Assembly (NCBI RefSeq): GCF_900168125.1
Contig: NZ_FUZF01000002.1
Span: forward strand, 56,464 to 120,463
Source of the DNA: Sphingobacterium nematocida
GTDB taxonomy: Bacteria > Bacteroidota > Bacteroidia > Sphingobacteriales > Sphingobacteriaceae
DNA: 64,000 nt
Direction: 5' to 3'
The translations under genes were made by a program, and so were the position numbers. This document shows, in pieces, positions 36,169 to 44,662 of the stretch; position 1 is the first letter of the stretch, and each line of letters opens with the position of its first letter. The notes below the pieces were generated by a model. It had not been told where the DNA came from. It saw only the letters and a list, made by a program, of their open reading frames with translations, and ran no database searches.

Positions 36169-37083
36169 AGTTTCCGTTATTTTGTCAGCAAGAATTGCAG
36201 ACAATTTATAATAACTCTCGAAAGTCCAACCTGCGACATGCGGACTTAGTAAGACATTGTCTCGACTGATAAGGTTGAGGTACCAATCTTGATGGGATAG
36301 TGCTGGAAATTTCTCAACAGGTAGCACGTCAAATGCCGCTCCAAGGATTTTTCCATTGTCAAGATATTTTAAAACAGAAGGAATATTAACAATTCCGCCA
36401 CGAGCTCCCATCAAAAAGAATAAGGGTTTCCGAAAATGAAAAAGGTACTCATCGTCAACCAGCCCTTTGGTCTCGCGAGTCAGTGGAATATGAAAACTTA
36501 ATACATCAGCCTGTTTAACAATTTCTTCCATAGAAGCTTCGGTGGCATACTCATCTGAAAATCCAGTTTTGTACTTGTCATAAGCCAATATCTTGACACC
36601 AAATCCAGATAGTTTTTTTGCCATGGCCTGACCATTGTTGCCATAGCCAATAAGTGCCACCGTACGGCCCATGAGCTCAAAACCCCGGTTCTCTTCTCTA
36701 AGCCACTCGCCTTGCCTGATTTCGCTATCGCCGCGATTTAAGTTGTTCATTAAGTTAAGAAGCATACCAATCATGTGTTCGCCTACAGCATCTCGATTCC
36801 CTTCGTTGGCGGAGATTAAAGTAATCCCTTTTGCCGTGGCATATTCCTCATCAATATTGTCCATACCAGCTCCTGCTCGTCCAATTAATTGAAGTTGAGG
36901 GGCTAAATCAATGAATTTTTGATCAACCTGAAATTTGGATCGTATGATCAATCCTTCATATTGAGGAATCAATTGTTCTGCCTCTTCCCTTTTGATATCC
37001 GGTTGGTAGTCGTACAGGATGTTTGACAGGTCCAGTTTTTCTAGTAATACCTCGTGTATATCGTCTACAATAAGAATTTTCAT
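36154..37083 (-). CDS. D-2-hydroxyacid dehydrogenase (3-phosphoglycerate dehydrogenase-like)
   Basis: The 309-residue NAD-dependent enzyme has an N-terminal substrate domain (LIIRSKFQVDQKFI, LIGRAGAGMDNIDEEYA). The dinucleotide motif is IGYGNNGQAMAKKL. The Arg (GARGGIVN), Glu (LPVEKFP) and His (SPHVAGW) of the catalytic triad are present. No ACT or regulatory C-terminal domain is present, so it resembles short SerA-type enzymes. Other 2-ketoacid substrates cannot be excluded. It lies 9 nt downstream of the flavin monooxygenase gene, so the two are probably co-transcribed. Confidence 0.88.
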   Translation of the reverse strand: MKILIVDDIHEVLLEKLDLSNILYDYQPDIKREEAEQLIPQYEGLIIRSKFQVDQKFIDLAPQLQLIGRAGAGMDNIDEEYATAKGITLISANEGNRDAVGEHMIGMLLNLMNNLNRGDSEIRQGEWLREENRGFELMGRTVALIGYGNNGQAMAKKLSGFGVKILAYDKYKTGFSDEYATEASMEEIVKQADVLSFHIPLTRETKGLVDDEYLFHFRKPLFFLMGARGGIVNIPSVLKYLDNGKILGAAFDVLPVEKFPALSHQDWYLNLISRDNVLLSPHVAGWTFESYYKLSAILADKITETLNKN

Positions 37084-37092
37084 AGGTGTTTT

Positions 37093-38256
37093 TTAATTGT
37101 TTTCCTTCATAAAATCTTTGGAAAGTAGCTTGGATAAACTATACTGTTTGACACGGTTAGGGAGGGCTTTGGCCAAGGTGTTACGAATGGCGATGGACCA
37201 AGGGTGCTCCCATTGGGCTACTTCTCCAATTTGTCTTGAAGTTTCGGTGATATAATGCGTTCGCGCCAATCGCCTCTTTTCAAAAGATTGAAAGGCATCA
37301 ATCGTTGTTTTGTTCTTTTTTAATTCATCGGTGAGTACAGCCACATCTTCAATAGCTTGGCAAGCACCTTGTCCCATGTTTGGAGTGGTAGCATGTCCGG
37401 CATCGCCAATGATCAAAATGTTGTGGTAGGCTAGATGGTTTAATGGTTTAATGTCAATGATATCGCTCCAAATAAGGTCCTCATTGTTTGTTCCTTGAAG
37501 TATTCTTGGAATAGGATCATGGTAGCCGATAAATCTGTTGTACAGATCCACTACCGTAGTGTTTTTTAAGTACGAATCGTTGGGTTTTCCATTGACGCAG
37601 GCATACCAATAAATTCGATTGCCAACCAATGGGGTGACGCCAAATCGGCCAGCCTTTCCCCAGGTTTCAAAACCTGTACTTAATTTGATTTTGGAATTAT
37701 CGATAGTAGCTCTCCAGCAGGTATATCCGGCAAAGCGAGGTGTTGATGACGGTACTAGTTGTTGTCTTAATAAAGATTTGACTCCATCTGCGATCAAAAG
37801 ATATTTTGCGGTATGGACAGTCCCGTCCTCAAAAAAGACACGAACCAAATTAGATTCCTGTTCTAATTTTACAGCTCGCCTGCCAAGTAGAATCTTCTCT
37901 GTTGGGATTTTAGATAATAAGTGCTGGTGTAAATCTGCGCGGTGTATAGCGAAGTTTTTTTGGTTATACCGACTTGATATCCGGTTTGTGTCTGGTTTGA
38001 AAAGAATATCGCCCTTTTCACTAAGGATATGGTAGTTGTCCAGGTAATAGCCTATCTTTTCGATTTCTTCTTTTAAACCTAATAAATCAAGGGCTTGCAT
38101 GGCATTGGCCGCGAGTCCAAAGCCAGCTCCTATACCGCGAAGTACCTGACGTTGCTCAACTAATACAAATTCACGATTAATAGATTGAAGTGCAATAGCG
38201 GTTGTTAGACCTGCCACCCCTCCGCCTATAATCAGAAATTCGCTGTCGGTAATCAT
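37093..38256 (-). CDS. FAD-dependent aromatic-type monooxygenase
   Basis: The 387-residue protein is a group A flavin monooxygenase (PHBH/zeaxanthin epoxidase-like). The N-terminal FAD site is GGGVAGLTTAIALQ, and the central strand is LLIADGVKSLLRQQL (DG motif). The second FAD motif GDAGHATTPNMGQGACQAIED is complete. Substrate is unknown. It sits between rsmA (6 nt upstream) and the dehydrogenase gene in a tight minus-strand group whose members share no obvious pathway. Confidence 0.88.
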   Translation of the reverse strand: MITDSEFLIIGGGVAGLTTAIALQSINREFVLVEQRQVLRGIGAGFGLAANAMQALDLLGLKEEIEKIGYYLDNYHILSEKGDILFKPDTNRISSRYNQKNFAIHRADLHQHLLSKIPTEKILLGRRAVKLEQESNLVRVFFEDGTVHTAKYLLIADGVKSLLRQQLVPSSTPRFAGYTCWRATIDNSKIKLSTGFETWGKAGRFGVTPLVGNRIYWYACVNGKPNDSYLKNTTVVDLYNRFIGYHDPIPRILQGTNNEDLIWSDIIDIKPLNHLAYHNILIIGDAGHATTPNMGQGACQAIEDVAVLTDELKKNKTTIDAFQSFEKRRLARTHYITETSRQIGEVAQWEHPWSIAIRNTLAKALPNRVKQYSLSKLLSKDFMKENN

Positions 38257-38262
38257 TTTCTT

Positions 38263-39042
38263 CTATCTCGCGTTGAATATTTCGTTAGTAAGCTGAACGA
38301 AATCGGCTACAGTAAGACGTTCGGCCCGTAATTCGTATAGTGGATTATCGCTCATTTTATCTTTGACGACCACTGCAGAAAGGGCATTTCGCAATGTTTT
38401 TCGACGCTGATTGAATCCCGCCTTTACTACTTTCCAAAATAGTTGTTCATCGCAGTCTAATTTTTCTACTTCATTGCGTGTCATACGCATGACGCCCGAA
38501 AGTACTTTGGGAGGAGGATTGAAGGCTCCAGCTTTGACCGTGAAAAGATACTCTACTTTATAGTACGCTTGTAAAAAGACGCTAAGGATTCCATATTCTT
38601 TACTACCTGGCTTAGCGACACAGCGCTCAGCAACTTCTTTCTGAAACATACCGGCCATTTGGATGACACGCTGTCTCTCGTCTAGAATTTTAAAAAGAAT
38701 TTGGGAGGAGATATTATATGGGAAATTACCTATAATAGCCATTTTGTCTCCAAAATATTTGGAGAAATCTAGGGCAAGGAAATCACCATGGATCAAACGG
38801 TCTCCCAGTTCACTATACTTTTCTGCTAAAAATTCAATGGATTCGTCGTCTACATCAATTAGGTAAGTGTCGTATGCTGTTTTTTGTAAAAGAAAATCAG
38901 AGAGAACCCCCATACCTGGACCAACTTCTAATACTTGTGTGAAACCTAATGATGGGTCCAAGGCTTCAACGATTCGCTGTGCGGCATTCTTGTCGTTTAG
39001 AAAATGTTGTCCAAGGTGTTTTTTAGCGCGTACGGTACTCAT
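38263..39042 (-). CDS. rsmA: 16S rRNA dimethyladenosine transferase RsmA (KsgA)
   Basis: RsmA dimethylates A1518 and A1519 of 16S rRNA. The N terminus KKHLGQHFLNDKNAA, SAM motif LEVGPGMGVLSDFLL and catalytic NFPYNISSQI are intact, as is the C-terminal FNQRRKTLRNAL. The frame is open to 39096, but the extra 18 residues are hydrophobic and unlike the family, and a perfect -7 box (39076-39083) lies inside them. ATG 39042 (MSTVRAKKH) is therefore chosen, giving 259 residues. Confidence 0.95.
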   Translation of the reverse strand: MSTVRAKKHLGQHFLNDKNAAQRIVEALDPSLGFTQVLEVGPGMGVLSDFLLQKTAYDTYLIDVDDESIEFLAEKYSELGDRLIHGDFLALDFSKYFGDKMAIIGNFPYNISSQILFKILDERQRVIQMAGMFQKEVAERCVAKPGSKEYGILSVFLQAYYKVEYLFTVKAGAFNPPPKVLSGVMRMTRNEVEKLDCDEQLFWKVVKAGFNQRRKTLRNALSAVVVKDKMSDNPLYELRAERLTVADFVQLTNEIFNAR

Positions 39043-39075
39043 GTGAAATGTCAAAAAGTGAAAAGTCTCAAAGAC

Positions 39076-39083
39076 CAAAAGTA
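39076..39083 (-). promoter_or_regulatory. rsmA -7 box (TACTTTTG)
   Basis: On the minus strand TACTTTTG matches TAnnTTTG 33 nt before ATG 39042. It decides the rsmA start. Confidence 0.5.
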
Positions 39084-39189
39084 CAAAAAACGTCATGAAT
39101 GTTTAGAATAAAGATTCTGTAACAACTGTGTTTTGTGGATAAAAGGTATAATTTCGACTCTAGAGTATTTTTCATTGCCTAATTTTTGT

Positions 39190-39197
39190 TACTTTTG
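39190..39197 (+). promoter_or_regulatory. pdxA -7 box (TACTTTTG)
   Basis: TACTTTTG, an exact TAnnTTTG match, ends 21 nt before ATG 39219. It excludes the upstream TTG-type start at 39186 that the open frame would allow. Confidence 0.5.
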
Positions 39198-39218
39198 AGT
39201 ATAAAATGCTTTAATGTA

Positions 39219-40274
39219 ATGAGTGAAAAATTGAAAGTAGGTATTAGTGTTGGCGATTTGAATGGGGTAGGAATGGAAGTGATTATCAAATCTTTGTTGG
39301 ATAGTCGCGTTTTAGAATATTTTACACCTATTGTTTACGGTAATACCAAAAATGCTTCATTTCATCGTAAAGCAAATAACATTAATGACTTTAGTTTTAA
39401 TGTTATACAAAGTGCTGATCAAGCTAACCCAAAGCGTGCCAATATTATTAATTGTTGGCAAGAAGATGTTAAAATAACATTAGGTGAGGAAAATGAAATT
39501 GGGGGAAAGTATGCGTTTCTCTCGTTGGAGAAAGCCGTCGAAGACCTTAATGCAGGAAAGATAGATGCCTTAGTGACAGCGCCAATAAATAAGCACAATA
39601 TACAACAAGAGGGATTTCGGTTCCCGGGACATACGGAATATCTTCAAGAGAAGTCCGGTTCCGAGGATGTACTTATGTTTATGCTTTGCGACGATCTTCG
39701 TGTAGGTGTAGTGACAGGACACGTCCCTATCAAAGATGTCGCCGCACAGATTACGGAAGAGGGGATACTAAAAAAATTAAGATTAATGAATGCCAGTCTT
39801 AAAAAGGATTTTTGGATTCAAAAGCCAAAAATTGCTGTTTTAGGACTGAACCCACATGCGGGTGATAATGGCGTAATTGGGGTCGAGGATGATGAAATCA
39901 TTCGACCGGTTATTACAAAAGCAAATGCAGAAGGCATACTTTGTTTTGGCCCTTACCCTGCCGATGGCTTCTTTGCATCTGATGCTTATCAGAAGTTTGA
40001 TGCAGTACTTGCTATGTATCACGATCAAGGACTTATTCCATTTAAGCACATCGCGGATCGTAAGGGGGTTAATTACACGGCTGGCCTTCCTATAGTAAGA
40101 ACATCTCCTGATCATGGTACTGGATATGACATTGCAGGTCGGAACATGGCCTCGCATGAGTCTTTTTTGGAAGCTATTTTTACAGCAGTACATATTGTAA
40201 AGAATAGGAGAGAGCAGGTTGAGTTAAGCGCAAATCCTTTGGCATTCCGTAAGCTTTCCAGAGATAGAGATTAA
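39219..40274 (+). CDS. pdxA: 4-hydroxythreonine-4-phosphate dehydrogenase
   Basis: PdxA oxidises 4-phosphohydroxy-threonine in the DXP-dependent route to pyridoxal phosphate. Family blocks are VGISVGDLNGVGMEVIIK, LVTAPINKHNIQ, FPGHTEYLQE, AVLGLNPHAGDNGVIG and MYHDQGLIPFKHI with metal-binding histidines. TSPDHGTGYDIAG closes the site. Start at 39219 (MSEKLKV) follows the promoter. It gives 351 residues, normal for the family. No other pdx gene is visible in the window. Confidence 0.95.
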   Translation: MSEKLKVGISVGDLNGVGMEVIIKSLLDSRVLEYFTPIVYGNTKNASFHRKANNINDFSFNVIQSADQANPKRANIINCWQEDVKITLGEENEIGGKYAFLSLEKAVEDLNAGKIDALVTAPINKHNIQQEGFRFPGHTEYLQEKSGSEDVLMFMLCDDLRVGVVTGHVPIKDVAAQITEEGILKKLRLMNASLKKDFWIQKPKIAVLGLNPHAGDNGVIGVEDDEIIRPVITKANAEGILCFGPYPADGFFASDAYQKFDAVLAMYHDQGLIPFKHIADRKGVNYTAGLPIVRTSPDHGTGYDIAGRNMASHESFLEAIFTAVHIVKNRREQVELSANPLAFRKLSRDRD

Positions 40275-40327
40275 CCTTGTCATTGAATTAACTCTGTTTA
40301 TCTTTTAGAATATTCTTTTAAAATAAG

Positions 40328-40335
40328 TACTTTTG
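40328..40335 (+). promoter_or_regulatory. -7 box (TACTTTTG) before cca
   Basis: TACTTTTG matches TAnnTTTG and lies 36 nt before ATG 40372, in the short gap after pdxA. Confidence 0.45.
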
Positions 40336-40371
40336 TGACTTGTTAGACTTCTAGGTCTGTATGCGCAAGCT

Positions 40372-41802
40372 ATGATAGAACAATTGCAACACCCTATATT
40401 TTCCATTATTAGAGATTTGGCCGATAAAACGGATACAGCATGCTATGTAATTGGCGGCTATGTTCGCGACCGGATTATGGGGCGACCTTTTAAATATGAT
40501 GTAGATATTTTGGTGATTGGCTCCGGGATTGAGTTTGCGACCCTGTTAGGGGAACAGTTGAACACTAAAGTTGTGTTATATAAGTCTTTCGGTACAGCTA
40601 TGCTGGTATACGAGGGACTGGATGTTGAATTTGTAGGTGCCCGAAAAGAATCGTATCGAAGGGATTCGCGCAAACCAATTGTTGAAGACGGTACCCTCGC
40701 TGATGATCAAAATCGACGCGATTTTACGATCAATGCAATGGCTTATTCTTTAAATGGGGCTTCTTTTGGAGAGCTCCTTGACCCTTTTGATGGGCTTGGT
40801 GATTTAGAAAGACGTATTATTCGTACACCCTTGGACCCTACGGAAACTTTTTCTGACGATCCTTTGCGCATGATGAGGGCCATACGATTTGCAACGCAAT
40901 TGAATTTCAAGATCGATGTTAGGGCCATACAAGCCATTGTCGATAACAAAGAGCGGATCAAAATCATATCCAAGGAGCGGATTACGGATGAACTTAATAA
41001 GATTATCTTAGCACCGAAACCTTCTATTGGATTTCGTTATCTTTTTGATACGGGATTGTTAGAACTCATATTCCCTGTGATGTGCCAATTGCATGGCGTG
41101 GAGATTGTGGAAGGACGAGGTCATAAAGATAATTTTTACCACACTTTGGAAGTTTTGGATAATGTAGCCGAACTTTCTGATGATTTGTGGTTGCGATGGG
41201 CGGCTATTATGCACGATATTGCTAAGCCTGCAACCAAGAGATTTGACAAAAAAGTCGGATGGACTTTTCACGGCCATGAAGACAAGGGTGCTCGTATGGT
41301 ACCTAAGCTCTTTGCGGAGTTAAAATTACCGCTGAATGAGAAAATGAAGTTTGTCCAGAAATTGGTACAACTCCATCTTAGACCTATCGTATTGGCACAA
41401 GATATTGTTAGTGATTCAGCGGTACGTCGCTTATTATTTGAAGCAGGAGATGACATTGATGCGTTAATGCTACTTTGTCACGCTGATGTAACGACGAAAA
41501 ACGAGTTTAAAAAGAAGAAATACCGAGACAATTTTGAGCTGGTTAAACAGAAATTAAAGGACGTTGAGGAACGAGATCACCTGCGAAACTGGCAGCCGCC
41601 AGTGACGGGAGAAGATATCATGCATGTCTTTGGATTAGGACCCGGAAAGCAGGTCGGTATCATTAAGAATGCAATCCGAGAAGCTATTTTAGAAGGTGAC
41701 ATTCCTAATGAGAGAGAGGCTGCTTATGAATTTATGGTGGCTCGAGCCAAGATACTTAACTTAGAACCAAAGCAAAGATTGTCCATAGGGACATCGAAAT
41801 AA
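40372..41802 (+). CDS. cca: CCA-adding tRNA nucleotidyltransferase with HD domain
   Basis: The 476-residue class II nucleotidyltransferase has GGYVRDRIMG followed by the catalytic DVDI (Asp-x-Asp). The neck region RRDFTINAMAYSL and the head block DPLRMMRAIRFATQL follow. A C-terminal HD domain (GHKDNFYHTLEVLDN, MHDIAKPATK, GHEDKGARM) suggests phosphodiesterase or phosphatase activity on the tRNA end. CCA addition matters here because the tRNA at the window start does not encode CCA. A-adding or poly(A) polymerase activity cannot be excluded. It precedes a pRiA4b-ORF3-like gene and miaA. Confidence 0.93.
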   Translation: MIEQLQHPIFSIIRDLADKTDTACYVIGGYVRDRIMGRPFKYDVDILVIGSGIEFATLLGEQLNTKVVLYKSFGTAMLVYEGLDVEFVGARKESYRRDSRKPIVEDGTLADDQNRRDFTINAMAYSLNGASFGELLDPFDGLGDLERRIIRTPLDPTETFSDDPLRMMRAIRFATQLNFKIDVRAIQAIVDNKERIKIISKERITDELNKIILAPKPSIGFRYLFDTGLLELIFPVMCQLHGVEIVEGRGHKDNFYHTLEVLDNVAELSDDLWLRWAAIMHDIAKPATKRFDKKVGWTFHGHEDKGARMVPKLFAELKLPLNEKMKFVQKLVQLHLRPIVLAQDIVSDSAVRRLLFEAGDDIDALMLLCHADVTTKNEFKKKKYRDNFELVKQKLKDVEERDHLRNWQPPVTGEDIMHVFGLGPGKQVGIIKNAIREAILEGDIPNEREAAYEFMVARAKILNLEPKQRLSIGTSK

Positions 41803-41852
41803 TTTATATTTTTACACTTGGATAAGCGCTGGCTTATTTTCAATTTTGATAT

Positions 41853-42446
41853 ATGGCAATTTATAGATTTAGAGTAACGTTTGAAGATTATGAAGATGTA
41901 TATCGGGACATAGATATGCCTTCAAAAAGTACATTCATGGAGTTGCACCAAGAGATTCATAAGAGCACAGGGTATCAAACGGATACTTCTTCCTCTTTTT
42001 ATGTGAGTAACGACCAGTGGAAAAAAGGCACTGAAATTGCATTAAAGCCCGCACAACGTAAAGTCGATGCTGGTGTACTTTTAATGGAAAACATACGATT
42101 GAGTAAATTTATTGATGATCCACATCAGAAATTTTACTACATCTATAATTTTGATCGGCCTTATGATTTTCACGTCGAATTGGTAAAGATCTTAAAAGAA
42201 GAAGAAGGGAAGGAATACCCGGCAATTTTTAAATCTGTGGGACAGGCCCCTAAAATGATTGCTGCAGCTAATTTTCCAGTTTCTACAGAGACGGAGGACG
42301 ATGATGACTATGTAGAAGAGGTTGAAGGTGCTGAAGAATACGGTGTAGATGAGGATGATGATTATGAAACTATGGATGGCGACGATGAGGAAGGGGATGA
42401 CGATACTGAAAAAGAAGAATTCGGATCTCAAGATGAGGACTATTAG
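41853..42446 (+). CDS. Acidic-tailed protein of the plasmid pRiA4b ORF-3-like family
   Basis: The 197-residue protein has an N-terminal domain of about 140 residues resembling the pRiA4b ORF-3/IS1096-passenger family: YRFRVTFEDYEDVYRDIDMP, FMELHQEIHKSTGY and SFYVSNDQWKKGTE. The C-terminal 50 residues are almost entirely Asp and Glu (EDDDDYVEEVEGAEE and following), probably disordered. The family's function is unknown. It is transcribed between two tRNA-maturation genes, cca and miaA (18 nt downstream), so a role near RNA is possible, but this is only inference. No transposon lies nearby despite the family name. Confidence 0.75.
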   Translation: MAIYRFRVTFEDYEDVYRDIDMPSKSTFMELHQEIHKSTGYQTDTSSSFYVSNDQWKKGTEIALKPAQRKVDAGVLLMENIRLSKFIDDPHQKFYYIYNFDRPYDFHVELVKILKEEEGKEYPAIFKSVGQAPKMIAAANFPVSTETEDDDDYVEEVEGAEEYGVDEDDDYETMDGDDEEGDDDTEKEEFGSQDEDY

Positions 42447-42463
42447 TCGGTTGTCTTAATAAT

Positions 42464-43393
42464 GTGTTGATAGCGATTACAGTGGATAATCAGAAGAAAA
42501 AGACTTTGGTCGTAGTGGTAGGTCCTACAGCTGTAGGGAAGACAGCTACGGCTATTTTTTTAGCTCAACATTTCAAGACAGAAATCTTATCCGCTGATTC
42601 TAGGCAGTTTTATAAAGAGATGACCATTGGTACTGCCAAGCCAAGCCTAGAAGAGTTGGGGGCAGCTGTTCATCATTTTATTGATTCTCATTCCGTACAC
42701 GAAGAGTATTCGGCAGGGGATTATGAAAGAGAAGCTTTGAGCTTATTAAATAGATTATTTGAGACACATGATGTAGTGATAGCTGTAGGTGGGTCAGGGC
42801 TTTTTGTCCGCGCACTTACTGAAGGTCTAGACGATCTGCCCAAAGCGCCTGAAGGTATTCGTGGACAGCTAAACGCATTGTTTGAAGAACAAGGGCTTTC
42901 GGTCTTAAAGCAGCGTCTCCAAGAAGTGGATCCAGGTTATTATTCGATAGCAGATATAGATAATCCACAGCGTGTTATTAGAGCTTTGGAAGTTTATGAA
43001 GCTACAGGTAAGCCTATGTCGTATTACCAGAAGAGGAACTTTTCCCAAAGACCTTTTGATGTGATCACGGTTGGTCTGAATGTCGAGCGAAGTAAATTGT
43101 ACGATCGGATTAACCTACGTGTAGAGCAAATGATTGAGATGGGATTAGAAGAAGAGGTAAAATCATTGATGGCTTATCGTCATAAACCAGCCTTACTTAC
43201 GGTAGGTTATGCAGAAATGTTTGATTTTTTTGAACATAAAATCTCATTTGAGGAAGCGGTTGATAAAATAAAGCAAAATTCAAGACGTTATGCCAAGCGG
43301 CAGATTACCTGGTTCAAGAAATATGGTGGTACAACATGGTTTGAACCGGAGGATAAGGACGCTATTATTACATTTATCGAGGCAAGGGTGTAA
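42464..43393 (+). CDS. miaA: tRNA dimethylallyltransferase MiaA (GTG start)
   Basis: MiaA adds the dimethylallyl group to A37 of tRNAs reading UNN codons. The P-loop is VVGPTAVGKTATAIFLA. LSADSRQFYKEMTIGTAKP, HHFIDSHSVHEEYSAGDYE and GGSGLFVRAL are the conserved substrate blocks. RYAKRQITWFKK lies near the end. GTG at 42464 is used as start. A later in-frame GTG at 42482 would also keep the P-loop. A strong terminator follows. The 309-residue length is normal. Confidence 0.95.
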   Translation: MLIAITVDNQKKKTLVVVVGPTAVGKTATAIFLAQHFKTEILSADSRQFYKEMTIGTAKPSLEELGAAVHHFIDSHSVHEEYSAGDYEREALSLLNRLFETHDVVIAVGGSGLFVRALTEGLDDLPKAPEGIRGQLNALFEEQGLSVLKQRLQEVDPGYYSIADIDNPQRVIRALEVYEATGKPMSYYQKRNFSQRPFDVITVGLNVERSKLYDRINLRVEQMIEMGLEEEVKSLMAYRHKPALLTVGYAEMFDFFEHKISFEEAVDKIKQNSRRYAKRQITWFKKYGGTTWFEPEDKDAIITFIEARV

Positions 43394-43397
43394 AGAT

Positions 43398-43435
43398 AAA
43401 GAGCAAAGATTTCGAAATCTTTGCTCTTTGTTTTT
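43398..43435. terminator. Bidirectional terminator between miaA and ilvE
   Basis: The arms AAAGAGCAAAGATTT and AAATCTTTGCTCTTT meet across a two-base CG centre and are followed by GTTTTT. It lies within 10 nt of both convergent stop codons. Confidence 0.85.
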
Positions 43436-43439
43436 CTAT

Positions 43440-44507
43440 TTAAACGATAAAGTTCCAGCCAAAAGGATCTTCGATTTTACCGTAACGTAGCTGATTTAAA
43501 TAATCCAGTACTTTCAATGAGAATTCTCGCCCTTCTACCGGAGGTAAAGTATAATTGTTGCCTTCAAATCCGATACGATCTATATGTGTAATTGTTGCAG
43601 CGGTACCAGCGGCGAAAGCTTCCGTTACTGTACCATTCTGGATGCCATCGATCAATTCCTGAACGGATACTCTTCGCTGTTCTGTTTTGTAACCCCATTT
43701 GTCGGCCAACTCCATGATGGTTCGTCGTGTTACACCATGTAAGATAGTATCTCCATGTGGCGTAATGATCGTGTCTCCAATACGGAAAATCAAATTGGCG
43801 GTTCCTGCCTCTTCAATATATTTATGCTCTGCAGCATCTGTCCACATTATTTGATCATAACCTTCGTCATTAGCCAACTGGGTAGGGTATAAAGAAAGCG
43901 CATAGTTACCCGCATTTTTCGAGAACCCAACACCACCTTCAGCAGCCCGTGTATAATGTGTTTCTACTTTTAACGATATAGGTTTGCTGTAATAAGCACC
44001 TACCGGACAAGTGATAATGATAAATTTGTATGATATAGAAGGGTGTACACCAAGTGCTGCTTCCGTAGCAAACATAAATGGACGTATGTATAAGGCTGTT
44101 CCCTCTTTTGATGGAATCCAATTACGATCAATATCTAATAGTTTCTTCAATCCATCCAAGAATATATGTTCAGGAACTTCGGGCATTTGTAAGCGTGCTG
44201 CCGATTTATTGAAACGTTCCCAGTTTTTGTCCGGGCGGAAGATACTCACCGTACCATCCTCAAATTTATAACCCTTAATTCCTTCGAATATAGCCTGTCC
44301 GTAGTGTAATGCAGACATAGAAGGGCTGACAGCGATATCGCCATAAGGCACAATGCTTATCTCTGTCCATTCTCCATTATTGTATTCGGCCACGAGCATG
44401 TGGTCTGACATAATCTGTCCGAATTTTAAATTGTTAAAGTCTACTTGCGAGAGTCTTGATTCTTTAGTTGGCTCTACGCGAATTGAAATTTGATCTGCCG
44501 CGCTCAT
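43440..44507 (-). CDS. ilvE: Branched-chain amino acid aminotransferase
   Basis: The 355-residue fold-type IV PLP enzyme interconverts Leu, Ile and Val with their keto acids. It resembles the larger (eukaryote-like) BCAT type. Blocks are YGQAIFEGIKGYKFEDG, LYIRPFMFATEAALGV, the lysine-bearing GFSKNAGNYALSLYP and EEAGTANLIFRIGD, with HGVTRRTIMELA. The C-terminal EAFAAGTAATITHI is also typical. Monocistronic, with the bidirectional terminator at its end. Confidence 0.95.
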   Translation of the reverse strand: MSAADQISIRVEPTKESRLSQVDFNNLKFGQIMSDHMLVAEYNNGEWTEISIVPYGDIAVSPSMSALHYGQAIFEGIKGYKFEDGTVSIFRPDKNWERFNKSAARLQMPEVPEHIFLDGLKKLLDIDRNWIPSKEGTALYIRPFMFATEAALGVHPSISYKFIIITCPVGAYYSKPISLKVETHYTRAAEGGVGFSKNAGNYALSLYPTQLANDEGYDQIMWTDAAEHKYIEEAGTANLIFRIGDTIITPHGDTILHGVTRRTIMELADKWGYKTEQRRVSVQELIDGIQNGTVTEAFAAGTAATITHIDRIGFEGNNYTLPPVEGREFSLKVLDYLNQLRYGKIEDPFGWNFIV

Positions 44508-44662
44508 ATCAATGATATAGTTTTTGAAAGTCGCAAGTTAGGAAAAAAAAACGTTGATTTTTTTCATTTAATGGGTAACAAATAACAAATCGAGATTATA
44601 TATCAATAACAAAGTGAATCCTAAAGGAGGAAAAACAGATTGTAAACTAAAAATAAAAGAAT

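Noticed and set aside
38263..39096. Longer rsmA reading frame starting at 39096
   Set aside because: The extra N-terminal 18 residues are unlike the family and contain a perfect -7 promoter box; the ATG at 39042 fits homologues.
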